From contig NC_068569.1 in assembly GCF_025698545.1 (NCBI RefSeq), forward strand, positions 8,122,001 through 8,186,000: DNA of 64,000 bases, written 5' to 3'. Positions 26,101 to 39,226 of this stretch are shown here, piece after piece (position 1 is the stretch's first letter; the number at the start of each line of letters is the position of its first letter). This stretch comes from Gossypium raimondii (lineage: Eukaryota > Streptophyta > Magnoliopsida > Malvales > Malvaceae). Under the pieces are notes generated by a model that searched no databases, had not been told where the DNA came from, and saw only the letters and a program-made list of their open reading frames with translations. A program made the translations under genes and the position numbers.

Positions 26101-28912
26101 CAGAGAAGTAAGTAGATTGTAAACTATCATGTACATGATAAGAATAAAATGTATATATTATGTTATATTTTTAAAATCTTAATTTTCAAACACTACCTTA
26201 TCTACTTCAGCAATAACAAGTTGGGATTGGAAGTTTGGAGCAGGGTTGATTTGGTTTTGAAGCCAAATCCTGTATTAAGGTGCTGGATTTGTTCAGCATA
26301 CATAAATTTCAAACGTTTTAGGGTTTAGATTAGGTTGTTGGTTTGTCGGCGATGGAAGTAGGCCACAGCCGTCCAAGCACTCGAACTAGACAGTTTTGTC
26401 AACTTCTTCATGGTATTATAGTCTAAGAAAGAGGCAATCTCATATACGTGCCGAAAATTATTAGATACCCAAATTAATGTATGAAATTGATATGATGTAT
26501 CAATTAAAACAGTCGTAGAGTTTACTGCACAAAATGTAAATGCTTGTATTGAAAGTTTCATGTAACTTTCATTTTGATTTTGAATGATGTAGAACACTGT
26601 CAATTTATTGATTCCTGGGAAATTTTAACTACTATATCTTCGCCTTTAATTATTACCCTTTTCCTTTCATCACAAAACCTATATATATATTATAATTAGT
26701 ATGGTTTCACGTTACGTTAATTATATGTTTATGTCAAATTACGAAGTAAATAATTTAAATATTAAGGTATGCTTCAAGTCTCTATACACTTTGTATATTT
26801 AGAATTTAGTTCCTACTTTTATATTTGGAATATAATCTTTTATTTTTAGATTTAAAATTTAGATCTAATTAATACCACAAATTCTTTTACTAAATCATCT
26901 AGCGTGACATTTACTAAATCATTTGGTAACCATGTGACAAAAGAAAATTACATTGAAAAGCAATGCAAATGTAAAAGAAATGGAAAGCCACGTGTTAGTC
27001 CCTAAGACTTAGGATATTCAAAATACATATAACCACATAATGTTTTAATCGAAAAGTTAATAATATTAACTATTTGGGCTAATTAATAATATTATAAAAT
27101 TATAAAGACCAAATTGTGTTAGAAATTTTAAATTAAGCATATTAGAGGGATCAAATCTAAAATTTAACCATATTGATCTGCCACGTGTAAGAAAGAAGAA
27201 AGTAGCTTCGTTTTATATATAGATGAGGGGACAGGGGTGATGGAAATGGATTACCCATACCAAAGCATATATAGTTTTTGCTCCATTGGAAACCCAAGTT
27301 AAAACTAGAAAAAGAGAATGGAGATATCCATACATCGTCGAGGGTGCTGTTACTTTTATTCCCCTAGCCTTGGGAAGGAGACCTGAGTTTTAAATTTATT
27401 AGGTGTTTTGTTATAATCGGTGTTTATTTCCTCTGATTATATGTTTTTGAGTGGTTGATGCTTCCAAGCAACCATGGTTATGGTTTTGCTTTCGCCGTCC
27501 AACCCGTCTTTTCGGGTAACATCGATCCCCTGGTGTACTCATCATATTCCGTTTATCTGTCAAACTTGACACTGCCGTTTTTATAGGGTAGGTTAGGTAC
27601 TCTAATTACTTACATCTCTCTGTATATAATTAAGTACGAAAATAATACCCCTGTAGGAATAATCAAGACCGCCTAGCCATTCACACATGTAGTTCAACAA
27701 GTTTGAATTTTTTACATCGAAATATTGACAACCACTTTGTCCCCCGATCTGTCCCCCCACAAAGTCCACCTCCACTTATTTTTCTTAATTTCAATGAACC
27801 TCCACTTGCATCACAAACTCTCGACTTCTGCTTCAGCAACCCCAAAACTTAAATTGACGGGGTTTTTCCTCACTGATAACACCTAGTGTCGGTACGGGAC
27901 TTTTTGATCAACCGATATGTGATAGAAAATTAGGATGCGGCCAAGTCAATCTTCTTGCCAATGGAAAGTTGAAGCCATAATTAATCTAAAAATTAGCCAA
28001 CAAATCAGACAAAGGGTGGGAAAATATGATACATAGGGCTGTAGCAGATAAGGGAGTTTGATGAAAACCTATCCAACCCTTCAATTTTGCACTAAAATGT
28101 TGACTATTTATGTATCAAGCTTCAAATTACAAAGCAAAGATTTAATATAACTCCAACGTGCTTTGTTGCTTCATCTTAATAAATAAAATTCTACTTTTCA
28201 TGAGTGAAAATGTTGGTCATCGCAAATTTATATTATACAAAGTTTTCCACTGCGTAGGATAATTCTTTATTTAATTATCAAAAGTTAATCGCTCTGTTTT
28301 TCGAATGAACAGATTTGCTCTTTCTTGTAGGCCATAAAAAGTTACTTAAGTCAGCTTCACACCAACATGATTATATAATATTACAAGAATTCGGTAATTG
28401 AATCACTCCTTTAACATAAGTAATATAACATGAATAATCAGAGAATCAACCTCATCATGCCAACAATTCTACAACAGTTACAGATAACACTACAAGCGAA
28501 ACGTTCAAATTCGATTGTATTCGTAATATAATCCAAGAATTCATTGATCATACATCCTCTGCATTTTTTGTTTATTTTACTTTCTACCTGAGCAAACAGA
28601 CGTAGCAAATTTTCTCAGAAAAGCAAAAAGTACGATGTCACAAGATCAACGACGCATCTTAATTTCCTCATATTTTATCATCAGCTCCCCTCTCCCCCCT
28701 TTTATTTTCACCATGTATAACTTCCCCATCAGGCATCAACCGACTTGTCACCTTACCTCTATGTTGGGTCCTTCAATCTGCTTATTTATACCCACATTAT
28801 AGCCACATTTTTCCATACACAAACCTAATTTCAAAACCATCAACTTTTGGTCCCAATCTGCATTTAACCATACAGTCCTTTCTGTTTCATTACTGGTATA
28901 GACTGGTACTCA
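23192..28912. other. Shared upstream region of the divergent MYB and XTH genes
   Basis: The 5.7 kb lie between divergent promoters. The XTH side has a TATA-like TTATTTATA near 28783, some 130 bp before the start codon. Short frames at 25516-25863 and 26325-26603 lack support. Segments near 26760-27190 resemble old MITE or retroelement DNA (ACTTTGTA..TTAGTTCCT style), but no termini pair. Nothing else is recognised. Confidence 0.45.
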
Positions 28913-30552
28913 ATGCCATCTCTTTTCTGTCTCCCCTTTATGGCTCCAGTTTTCTGTCTGCTTTTAGCTTTTTTCATGATTGCCTCAGGCAATGCTCAGG
29001 GTCCACCTTCCCCTGGATACTCCCCCAGCTCCAGGATTAGTTCTGTGACCTTTAACCAAGGGTTTAGAAATCTATGGGGTCCTCAGCATCAGAGAGTAGA
29101 CCAGGGATCATTAACAATCTGGCTTGATAAAACCTCAGGTTTGTCTGCCACACTCCATTGTCCTTCTTATCTTCTTTTTCATGATGTTCTTCTCATGGTC
29201 CTGGACATGATCACTCATTAGAATTATGTGCTTATTCTTTGCATTCATGGTGAAAACAGGAAGTGGATTCAAGTCACTTGAGCCGTATCAATCTGGTTAC
29301 TTTGGCGCTGCCATGAAGCTCCAACCCGGTTATACAGCAGGAGTTATTACATCTCTCTATGTATGATGTTCTAAAATTAATGAGCTAAAAATTGATTTAA
29401 CTAATTAAATATGATGTTCTAAATTTTGAAAAATTCGCAGCTTTCAAACAATGAAGATCATCCTGGAAACCATGATGAAATTGATATAGAGTTCCTTGGA
29501 ACAACACCAGATAAGCCCTATACTCTGCAGACCAATGTGTATATCAGAGGAACTGGGGATGGAAATTTAATTGGGAGGGAAATGAAGTTTCATCTATGGT
29601 TTGATCCTACAAAAGACTACCATAACTATGCAATTTTGTGGACACCAAGTGAGATTATGTAAGTGTATCACCTAATTTTCGATATTCTTCTCAACACTTT
29701 AGCGGTAAATTTCCATTATTTACACACACGCAAAAAAAAAAGAAGAAAAAACACTTTTTTTTTCCTTCTAGCTTTTCATTAGCTTCTTCATTGGCAGTTT
29801 GGTGCAAAAGATTGAAGATATATATATTTTTTGATAATTTCGATTATATAAAAATTAAAATTTTAACGTAGATTCATATTTTGTAATGATAAAAAAAAAT
29901 TGTAGTGTTTATAAGCTTATGAGCAAAATTGCTATTTCTAAATTATGTGCTTTAGATAGTTGGGTCGCAACTTATTACCTTGATGGGTTATTATTTATGT
30001 TACTGTTGCTTATGCATTTGTATAATTATGAAAAGCGATGTCCACATTTTGTAAGTTTCCCTAATAAAAATATATCCTAATAACGTAACCCACTAACACT
30101 GCCTATAAACATTTGGAACAAACTTGTAATTTTGGTTATACCCTGCAAATCGTTTCATGAAGTTTTATATGGTTTATGACACAATGAACAGATTTTTGGT
30201 AGATGATGTGCCCATTAGGAGGTACACAAGGAAGAGTGACGCCACGTTTCCGACGAGACCAATGTGGGTGTACGGATCAGTATGGGATGCTTCATCATGG
30301 GCCACCGAGAATGGAAGATACAAAGCGGATTATAGCTACCAACCTTTTGTTGGTAGGTATACAAACTTCAAAATAAGTGGTTGCACCGCCAATAGCCCAG
30401 CCTCATGCCGCCCGCCCTCTGCCTCTCCATCTGGCTCCGGCAGCCTCAGTCGACAGCAAGTGTCGGCCATGAATTGGGTGCAAAGGAACTATTTGGTGTA
30501 TGACTATTGCCATGACCCTAAGAGGGATCATACTCAGACGCCTGAGTGCTAG
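28913..30552 (+). CDS. XTH32: Xyloglucan endotransglucosylase/hydrolase, XTH32-like
   Basis: Four exons (28913-29138, 29260-29360, 29441-29658, 30192-30552) join in phase to give 301 residues. The enzyme (GH16) cuts xyloglucan chains in the wall and religates them to another chain or to water. An N-terminal hydrophobic segment (about residues 10-28, ending near GNAQ) is a secretion signal. The catalytic motif is [10 protein letters not shown], with the two Glu as nucleophile and acid/base. The Ile in place of Phe in DEIDxEF is typical of the XTH31/32 clade. The C terminus has the XET-C region with Cys pairs (CTANSPASC and [14 protein letters not shown]). The sequences [15 protein letters not shown] and [22 protein letters not shown] match XTH32 closely. 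No N-glycosylation sequon follows the active site, as is common in this clade. A second in-frame Met ten codons in could be the real start. Confidence 0.94.
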
Positions 30553-31896
30553 TTAAGATTGCCATAAACTAGTCCACGAATTGGGGGAGGTTCTTCAGAT
30601 GGGCCCTGCTTAGCGGCTGAAGCCTCTATGATTTGCTTCTCTGGTTGTGTTGTTAATTTCTATTGTTTGCATTGTTTGTTGGATTAAAATGATAAAAAAA
30701 TGTGCTTTTTAATTTTATATTAGGAAAGAAAAGTGCGTGGGAGAAATTGAGATTGATATTAAAAGAACAAAAAAAAGGCCAAATGGGGCCTTCAATGAAT
30801 GAATGTTGTTTGTATTAAGTTTGCTACTGAGTTTTTCACCTATAAGTTTGCTACTCTTAATGGCAATGGCAAGGGCCGTTTTTTTTTTTAGTATAGAAAG
30901 AATGTGAATTTATTACCCCTTTTTGCCAAATCTGAAACAGTGAGGATAATAGTTTGTGTACTTTGGATTTTATCTTTTTAAGTAATTTTAATGGGATAAT
31001 GTGATATTTGGTATTTTAAAATGTTCAATATGATATTTGAACTATTAGGTGAAAATTGAGATGTAAAATTTTTTATTCAAATAATCAAGTACACAAAAAC
31101 AATATAAGATTAGGTGAAAAATTAAATTAAAACACAAATATGTTATTAATAAAAAATATTTGAAATGAAAAGGAATATTTTGAAATCTAAGATATCAATA
31201 AAATTGAAAGAAGTGAAGGTTACCAAAATAAGAGTTTTGGGTAAGAATATTTTAATTAAGAACTTGAACACAAATTTTTATTAGTTTCCTTTTGAGTCGG
31301 TCAACAAAATAAAAAGCTTTTTGTAATTTGAAATATAATAAATAAAGTGGCTTTTGTTTGTCTGAACTTACAAGTTTACAGCCTACTCTTTTCTTTGAAA
31401 GAGTTCACAGCCCACTCATTTCTGTTTGGGCCGTTATATACAAGTTAAATGCTAATCCTTCCTTATATATACTATTAATCGAGTACTAATTCAATTACGA
31501 AAGGATTAATATGTCATTTTATGGAATTTTGATCTTTTTATTTTAAAAATATTAATAATATATATGGCAAGATTTAAATCCATATTGGTTGTAACGGTAA
31601 AACCTTAAATTTACTAACTCAGCCAAAATTTTATTACATTATTTGAGAGATTTTTTTTAAAAATTTTAACAACAATTTACTAACCATTTCCCTCCCTCTT
31701 CATATTCATGAACTGTTTGAGAAACATTTTCTTAACAAGACAATTAAAATTCTCAGGCTTGAGAGTGAAGAGCTACTTGGGTTCCATGCATGTTTCAAAC
31801 TAAGCAAAGTCCTTCGATGCTTTTTCAACAAACCCCAGCATGGGAGTCAGCAGCTGCCTAGATCATAAATAGAAAACTCAACGATCCGTCTCAGAA
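30553..31896. other. Intergenic region XTH to tRNA-Tyr
   Basis: XTH 3' flank, then AT-rich DNA. On the minus strand near 31640-31565, TGGCTGAGTTAG and GATTTAAATC resemble worn A and B boxes of a tRNA-derived SINE, too degraded to call. Confidence 0.4.
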
Positions 31897-31989
31897 CCGA
31901 CCTTAGCTCAGTTGGTAGAGCGGAGGACTGTAGTGGGCTATACCCAGCTGATCATCCTTAGGTCACTGGTTCGAGTCCGGTAGGTCGGA
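31897..31989 (+). tRNA. tRNA-Tyr (anticodon GTA) with a 20-nt intron
   Basis: The acceptor stem CCGACCT pairs with AGGTCGG, followed by discriminator A at 31989. The D arm is GCTC..GAGC and the T arm contains GGTTCGAGTCC. The anticodon stem GAGGA/TCCTT encloses the loop CTGTAGA with GTA at 31930-31932. A 20-nt intron (31934-31953) sits one base 3' of the anticodon, the standard eukaryotic place, and plant tRNA-Tyr genes normally have such introns. A T-rich stretch just after the gene at about 31994 can serve as the Pol III terminator. Confidence 0.97.
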
Positions 31990-32895
31990 AACCTTTTTTC
32001 CCCCACACTTGCTCTGAAAAGAATCTTTTAACATTCTCCAATTGCCAAATAGGATTTGGCTGCATCATCACCGCTCCCAGTATTTCCAATATGAATGACA
32101 CACACTGTATTTTTGCCACCAAATATGGTAGGAGGTAACGTGATTGGAGTCCAATGCCCGTCGTTCACTCAACAAGTGAAAGAGGAACCGTTGCAGCTGA
32201 TATGGAAAGCCGCGAAGAAAGAAATCCGAAATTCAAAAACTCATCTGCTGCTAAGTGCTAACAACGGGGTGTTGGCCCCACTAACCCCTCCATGGTTCTG
32301 TTGGATTGTTTTAGTGACACCACCCTCACCTCTGACTCCCCATCCCCTCATTATTCCATTTTAGTTCCCTCTCCAACAAATTCTGCTATCTACCCCCTTC
32401 TTTTCCCCATGACGTTTTCAATCATGTTCTTCGATTCAAGGTATATATACTCTCTTTTTTAATTTCCAAACATTACAGGATTTGAGCAGCTCAAAACTTG
32501 AACATGGATTCAAATTTAAATCACTTTCTCAAAAAAAGAAAAGTACAGAATACCAAGTAAATGGTCATACAGATTGCCTTAACCAAAAATTATTCCATGT
32601 GTGTGTTATTTATCACGAATATTTGTTTCTCTTTCTCCGTTACGTTAGGTCATCTTGTATTAACCACATTAGTTTGGGCAAATATTTAAAAAATGAACAA
32701 AAAAATTCCTCATGCTTTCATGTAGGTCCAATGACCCACCGTATAGGATATAATTTCATCAAGCTTTCATTATATGACACCGGCGATCCAAGCAACCTCC
32801 ACAGCCAGCTGTCCTCCATTCATGCACGGATGCACCCACATCCACGTTGCCAATTTTACCTGTATAGCTGGCTACTCATCCGACCTGTCTTCTTT
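31990..32895. other. Intergenic region tRNA-Tyr to xylan glycosyltransferase
   Basis: Frames at 32095-32364 and 32482-32916 have no recognisable domain and overlap the 3' flank of the next gene. A TATATATAC tract lies near 32442. No gene is called. Confidence 0.4.
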
Positions 32896-34516
32896 CTATT
32901 GGCTTGGAGCCCTTGACCTCCTGTACGACCGGTTCAGTTTTTTATAGAGCGAAGTTAAAATCTGCCACGTAGCATCCCCTCTTTGCATGTGATCATTGAA
33001 CAGTAGGGCTCGCCTGACAGCGGGATCCCACAAGTTCTTCTGAATGGTAGACAAATTGGTCGCGGCTACGTGCTCCAGGATCTGCCCCAACTTCCCAACC
33101 TCCCTTTCCGCCACCGTGAGGGAAATCTCTGACCACTTCACAGCGGAGGAGAACGGCAACCTGATACCGTCTGCTATGATCACCGGTACACAGCCCAAAG
33201 CCACGGACTCAACAAGCCTTGGACTCCAGGGGGCCCATCCAAGTGGACACAAGCAAAAAACAGACCGTGTAATTTCTGACTGGTAACCGGTAAATCTATG
33301 TCTTTGCAAGTAAAACCTCCTATCTCCTTTATACCTTCGCCAAATTTCCGTCCTCACCCTCCTAAAAGCAAAACAAAATGACATTAAACATGAATAAACA
33401 CGTAATTCTACATGCAATGAACTTTGATTTTGGAGCTTACTTGCTATAAAATTTTCCACTAACGTTTTTGGGGTGGACTTCCATTTTTCCCCTGAAAAAG
33501 ACCATGATGTCTCGATTCCCAGTCAACGGAGCCTTCTCGAGGGTCTTCCGTATACTTTCCGGCGATATATAAGGCGGTATAAGAACATTTTCAACGTCCT
33601 GACAAGGGTGCTTGTAATTAACCCCGAATGTTTGTAATAGTATCGAGTTCATCAAAAACTCCGGAATCCCGTTATCGATAGCTCTATCCTCCTACAAAAA
33701 GAAACAAAATATAATACAAGACAGGTTAGAGATATTAATAAGGATTTTTTTTTTTTGGAGGAACAATTTTTGCTTACCATGGCGTGAAAGCAGGCTCCAT
33801 AATCATGGGAAGCAACGAAGATGTGGTCAAAACCTTGGGAGCGGTTCCAGAATGGGTAGTTTTTGGTGATAAATTGGATAGCCGAGAATAAAAGAGAGCG
33901 AGCATGGACAATGGTAGGGAAACCATTAACGGTACTGAAGTTGCAGGAGACATAAACAGGCACGAAAAATAAATCAGCTTCGTTAGGGTCAAATGTTCTA
34001 AAGTCGTCGGCGTTCAACAAGGCTCTATGAATGGCCACTTCCGAGGCAAACAAATGGTTGCTGCATCGCTTGTTGGAAAGCCAGTTTTCATTGTATTCCG
34101 ATGGTAACTCATAGATGAATATCTTCAAATCTTTGAACATCGCTGCCAGAGAGAGAAAATAAACCATTAATAACATTGGTTTTCAAAAGAAAAAAAGAAA
34201 AGCTTGATGAAAGAGGCAAAGAAAAACCTGGGTTTTTGAGATAAGGTTGTTGACTAGTTTTGTTAACAGATTCAAACAGGACACGAGAAGGTAAGGATAA
34301 TTTGGAACCAGAAGCACGAGGTTTAGACAAAGTGATTGGCTTGTTAGTAATGAAGAAAGAGGTGAGAAAATAGAGGGTAAAAGAAAACCAAAGAATCCAT
34401 TGGTAGTATCTAAAAAAGAGGCTTTTCTCGGGTTGTCTGCCTTTGTGTAATATCCTCATCTTAACATAGAATCCTCTGTTTTTCTTGATGGGTTTTTGCA
34501 GTTCTGAAGCCATCAT
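32896..34516 (-). CDS. FRA8: Xylan-biosynthesis glycosyltransferase, FRA8/IRX7-like (GT47, exostosin family)
   Basis: Four exons (34516-34228, 34142-33778, 33691-33441, 33361-32896) give 456 residues with correct phase. FRA8/IRX7 and its paralogue F8H are Golgi type II membrane proteins needed to make the reducing-end tetrasaccharide of glucuronoxylan in secondary walls. A single membrane anchor follows a basic N terminus (about residues 38-57, rich in Phe, Leu and Trp). The exostosin domain starts near LKIFIYELP and includes FFVPVYVSCNFSTVNGFP, the invariant FWNRSQGFDH, and the sugar-nucleotide region CPLGWAPWSPRLVESV with GCVPVIIADG. The tail ends KKLNRSYRRS. The MM start at 34516 was chosen for length (FRA8 is about 448). 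An in-frame upstream Met at 34588 would add 24 residues. Whether it is FRA8 or F8H cannot be decided by eye. Confidence 0.93.
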
Positions 34517-34588
34517 CTCATTTGAAATACATCGAAGAAACCAGAAGCTGCAAGCAGAAGTGTTTTTTTTTTCCCTGATAAAGATCAA

Positions 34589-36321
34589 AGGACTTAGCTT
34601 GGTCCAAAACTAAAGCAGTTGAGATGGGGTTCTCAGTTTCTGGTTTTGACTAGGAAGTGGAATTTAAGATTTTCTGTTAGAAGATAGATGCATACAGGTT
34701 GGTTCACACTTCGCTTTTGCACCAAAAACAATTGAACGACTTTGTTGTTTATCTTAATAAATAACAATCTGGTTAGTTCAGTTTTTATCACTGGAAAATT
34801 TTAGAGAAATGGAGAAAAACAAAAACTTTTACACACACACACACAGGAAAAGATCACATGGCGGTGAAGAAGTATGGAACTCCGCTATGCTCTGTTTTTG
34901 GCCCCGTGAGGATTTTGACGTGTTTAATGACATGAATGGCCTTGGTCAGCTAGAATGAAAGTAGCATGTTGGGCCAGTTTTTTGGTAAAACAAAATGGTG
35001 ACCTTGAGAAGAAAATTAAACCTCTGGCTGCTTGGTTTTGATGAAATGCTAGATTAGGTATGGTCAAGTTCTGTGGTGTTAGATTTTGTTTTTGATCAAC
35101 GGTTGTGATGTTTTTTACTCAAGGTTGCCACTGCCAAGTTGGAGAGGGACGGCTTTGTGGTATTTATTAGGTTCTTAAATTTGGGAATTATAGTAGTCAT
35201 ACAATTTGTCTTATCGGTATCCCAAACGACCCAAAACTTATTAATTTTTATCTCTTTATTCTTCAAGTATATTTAAAATTAAGGAGAAGGGGTTTTATAT
35301 GATTTGAACTTATAGAAAATATGTTAAAAATCTCACTTGTATCCAGTGAATACAAGCACAGGTATGCTTATAACCAACTATTCAAAGAAAGAGAACCTTT
35401 AGAACTAACCATTAAAACTTGAATCACAAATCCCAAAGCATTCAAAAGACGAGATCTTAAGCTTCATCAATTCTTCACCAGTTACAAATGCGAGAGTCCA
35501 CAATATATGCCATCTTACCTACTGCTTGTTTGAAGCTTAAGTTTTTGCTCTTTACCAAATGTTAATATAATGTTTCATCATATCATACCTAAATATTTTG
35601 GGCATAAAGTTCAGCAGCATGACCAATGCCACTGGGGAAGTTTTAAATATTCTTATTTTCTTTTTTCTCATCTTCGTTTTGAAAGGTTTTTTATTTAACA
35701 AAATACTACTTTCATAATTACATAATTAGCCTATGCTTTGACATATATATACAGGGGAGGGAATTGGTCCCTCTCGAGGATTAGATGCAAGAAAAGAGAA
35801 CTTTGTTGAGTTTGAACAGTGTAGAAAAATTCAGCAAAAGTGAGAAAATGTGGATAAGATTAAGCTTGCAGAAATTGTCCACACACTATTTTACCTTATA
35901 TTATGGGCAGCGCCCGCGGCCTGACTTGTGCTTCTTCATAGTCTGCGGGTCCTTTGTTTTTTCTTAGTAACCTATACTAAGAAATCATGATGATCAACCA
36001 AATACTTCCTCCACAGGAAGACAATGAGAATGGGGCGGCTTTAATTTTCTTTTTTCCCCCTTTTTAAAATATACAAACAAAGACTAGTTGACAAAAATGA
36101 AGATCCTACCTTATCAACTTAACTAACATTCATAATTATTATCATTCTTCTTTTTAATTTTATAACCAAAGTAAATGGTAATTAATGCATTAGTTTCAAT
36201 AGTCTTGCTCTAGGTGTGGCATCTAACTTTAAATTTTGTATCCCACAAATTGATTCTATAAGTTTTAGTTAAAGCAGATGGTTGTGAACTGAATTTGACC
36301 GAAACAAGTCATACAAATTCC
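34589..36321. other. Upstream region of the FRA8-like gene
   Basis: It contains a short CA repeat at 34832-34845 and AT-rich DNA. No other feature is recognised. Confidence 0.4.
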
Positions 36322-36597
36322 CTAATTGACGTTGAATAAAAAGAAATGGTAATTTAATTGTGGGAGTGGCCAAAGCAAGTTCTTCCACAAATGGGTTGGC
36401 GATTCTGCAGCTGTATAAACTGGAACTTGGGGGACCCAAAATGTTTTCAGATTGCGTTTCTTAATGTTAGTCAACCATTCCTTATCTCCACGCTCAAGTG
36501 AGGAGTAATCAGGATCATATTGTCTCTTTTCTATCTCTTGCTGCCAAACCAATGCCCGATGTCCATATTTCACAACGCCTTCCTTTACTTTTTCATA
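36322..36597 (-). pseudogene. Unidentified exon-like coding remnant
   Basis: An open minus-strand stretch of about 90 codons has a composition unlike the surrounding AT-rich DNA. It is rich in charged residues and Trp, with segments such as YGHRALVWQQEIEKRQYDP, WLTNIKKRN and THLWKNLLWPLPQ. I do not recognise the family. No initiator Met is near the 5' end, and a stop lies a few codons upstream, so it looks like one exon of a lost or moved gene, or an exon of a gene whose other parts I cannot see. It could still be chance. Confidence 0.35.
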
Positions 36598-39226
36598 TTT
36601 CTTTTTTAATTAAAGAAGCTGGCACCCATACTTTCTTCTGTCACAAAAGAAGAAATATCGAGAATTGGAATCTTAAACCTTGGAATTAAAAATTATACAT
36701 TCAACTAACATAGCATATAGTTGTTGGGTATATAATAAAGATTTGAATAGTATAACTCCACAACCAATAATCGGGAAGCAGTATGCCAAACATATATACA
36801 TTTTTAAGGGTGTGTGATATCAAAAACAATTCAATGAACCCTGGAGGTAGGAAGCAGTCACTTCAACTTGAAAGTTGAGATTCCGAATAGAAGTCAAGGA
36901 ATTACTTTAGCATACCACCTAAATAATGCCCTGACCCCTCCCCCACCCCCAAATAGATTCAGTCTTGATGAAGTTATGCCAATTTATCAGTTTCATTTCA
37001 TCATCAAGAGTGTAATTATGGAGCTTTTGATTTAGACATATCATTATCATTGTGGTGGTCTTGAGTTACATTTTGCTGGCATATATAAAGGTCTTTGAAA
37101 GTAAACTACAAAAGAATGGATTCTCAATGAGTTTTATTTTTGTTTTGATAATATTATAGTATTAAATTCTTAACCATCTATTTTCAAACATTAGTCACAT
37201 TACAATAAACCATTTGAAGATGATAAGCACAATATGAAGCAGTGAAAAGGAAAGAAAGAAGAAAGACCAAAGCTTAAGGTGATTCGATCCAGGAGAAAAT
37301 GCAGACATGGAACAAGAGGTTGCATTGCGACGAGTGGTCGTTGTGAACTTGTAAAGCCAGTGATGACACTTTTTAAAGTAATTAGTGATGACACTTCTAA
37401 AGTTGAAGATTTTGCATTCAAAAAATTATTCTTAAACAGAAGTTGATACACCTCAACAAAGCTTAATTGACCTACAGCTAGCACAACGTGGAAATGGTAG
37501 TTTATTCTATATTCATAATATAAACAAAATTTCCCTATCTTACATGATGAGATAGATGGATTGTTGTAGATTTCAGTCTTTTGCTCTGACATGATGGAGT
37601 TAGAACAGAGATGAATGGAGCTTCTGGTATATATGTAAATATATTATATATTTGTGCAACAGAAAATAAAAGAAAATTATGAAACAGATGAATTACCTTC
37701 TGAAGCGTGAAGGGCTAAAAGCCGTCATAGTATATTTGTATGAACCAAACTGTAATATCAAGGCAGATAGAGCAGTTCTAAGCTTGGATCTTTTCATATT
37801 ATTGCTCTCACTGAACCCATCTTGGGACCATTGCTATTAATTAACCTTAAAAAAAAGGTGGAAACATGGAGGCCCCCTCTACTGTTTATTTGGATCATAT
37901 TCCTTTGTCGAATACTCTACAACTTGCATCCATCAAACAGCTTGAAATAGCTAGCCAATAATAACCTGTCAAATGCAGGGCTGCTCCCTGCCCTAAAAGT
38001 TATCAAGGCATTGGAGAAAGAGGCTTGAAAGGGTCCCCATTGGAAGACCATGAATATAAAGAGCTGAAACATTTTTGTGGGCACTGACCATGAATCCTAA
38101 GCTTTGAAGTGTGAGTTGTCCATGCACATGCTAGGCCAAATGTTTGTATGGGAAACTGAAAAAGGAATGTGGTAAACTATTGGTAACGGGGGAAAATTAT
38201 AAGCATATTATCATGTTTCCTGTGCTCGTGTTAGGTAACAGTAAGGCTTGAAAATTTAAATGAAACAAGGAACTTGATCATCCATCCATGGCCCAATCGT
38301 TTGTTATGTTTGCCATTCTTTTCCTTCGCGACTTTGATGAATGAGTATGAGTGGGTCGTCTGCCAGTCTGGTATTTATTCATAGGCCCAACAGACCGTGC
38401 TGAAAGGCCGGGAGAATAGAACAAAGCCAACTCCTTTACCAACATCCATTAAACCACGAATCTTTATTAGAGTCGGTATGAATTGAAATGAAGGGCTCAA
38501 TTTTATGGACCTTTGCACCTTTCTACACAACTAATTAATGGACCACCTTCCTCCTTAGCTCATACATACCCATGACCTACTGGAATTGCTAAAATCCTTT
38601 TATGTGATTCAGCAGGAATCACAGTTGATAGAAATGGACTTGACTAAATTTCTTTCTTAGTCTTTTTGACTACTATGTCATACCAAAAAGAAAAGAAAAA
38701 ATTAATTTCTGATAATCTCAAGTAAACATATACATATATAAAAGAGAGTAGGAGTGAGCATTATTAAAAATAATGTGCCATCTTATGCTTTATTATTATA
38801 ATACTTGAATTTCAATCGCAGGAAAAGAGAAGTTCAATCCTTAAAATCTAGGATTGGATATTAAGGTAACATCATAACTCAAACCTTTTATTCTATTATA
38901 ACATCTTTTTAGAAATAGAGAGAGAGAGAGAGACATATAGTTTGTTACATGTCTTTACAAAAATAAAAACAAAAGCATAGACTGAAGTAAATATCCATAA
39001 GAATAGGGCATCCGTCTGAAACTGAACCGAAATCAAATGATAGGAACTCGGAATGGAAAAAGTTTCTACCCATGTCAATTTTACAGAATGCGGCCTTCCA
39101 AATATTATTGCAGCACACAACAGACATTTTCTTATTTGTATTCCTTTTCTATACAAAAAAAAAAAAAACCCTCTGTATGTATATATATATCAATTTCCAT
39201 AACCATAGCCTCAACAAATACATAAA
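36598..39226. other. Intergenic region upstream of the NFD4-like pair
   Basis: No gene is recognised. The minus frame 37200-37592 lacks family features. A GA repeat lies at about 38918-38932. A TATA-like TATATATATAT at about 39180 precedes the first NFD4-like copy. Confidence 0.4.

Noticed and set aside
32095-32916. Frames of 89 and 144 codons after the tRNA
   Set aside because: No domain, no splice context; the second overlaps the end of the xylan glycosyltransferase gene.
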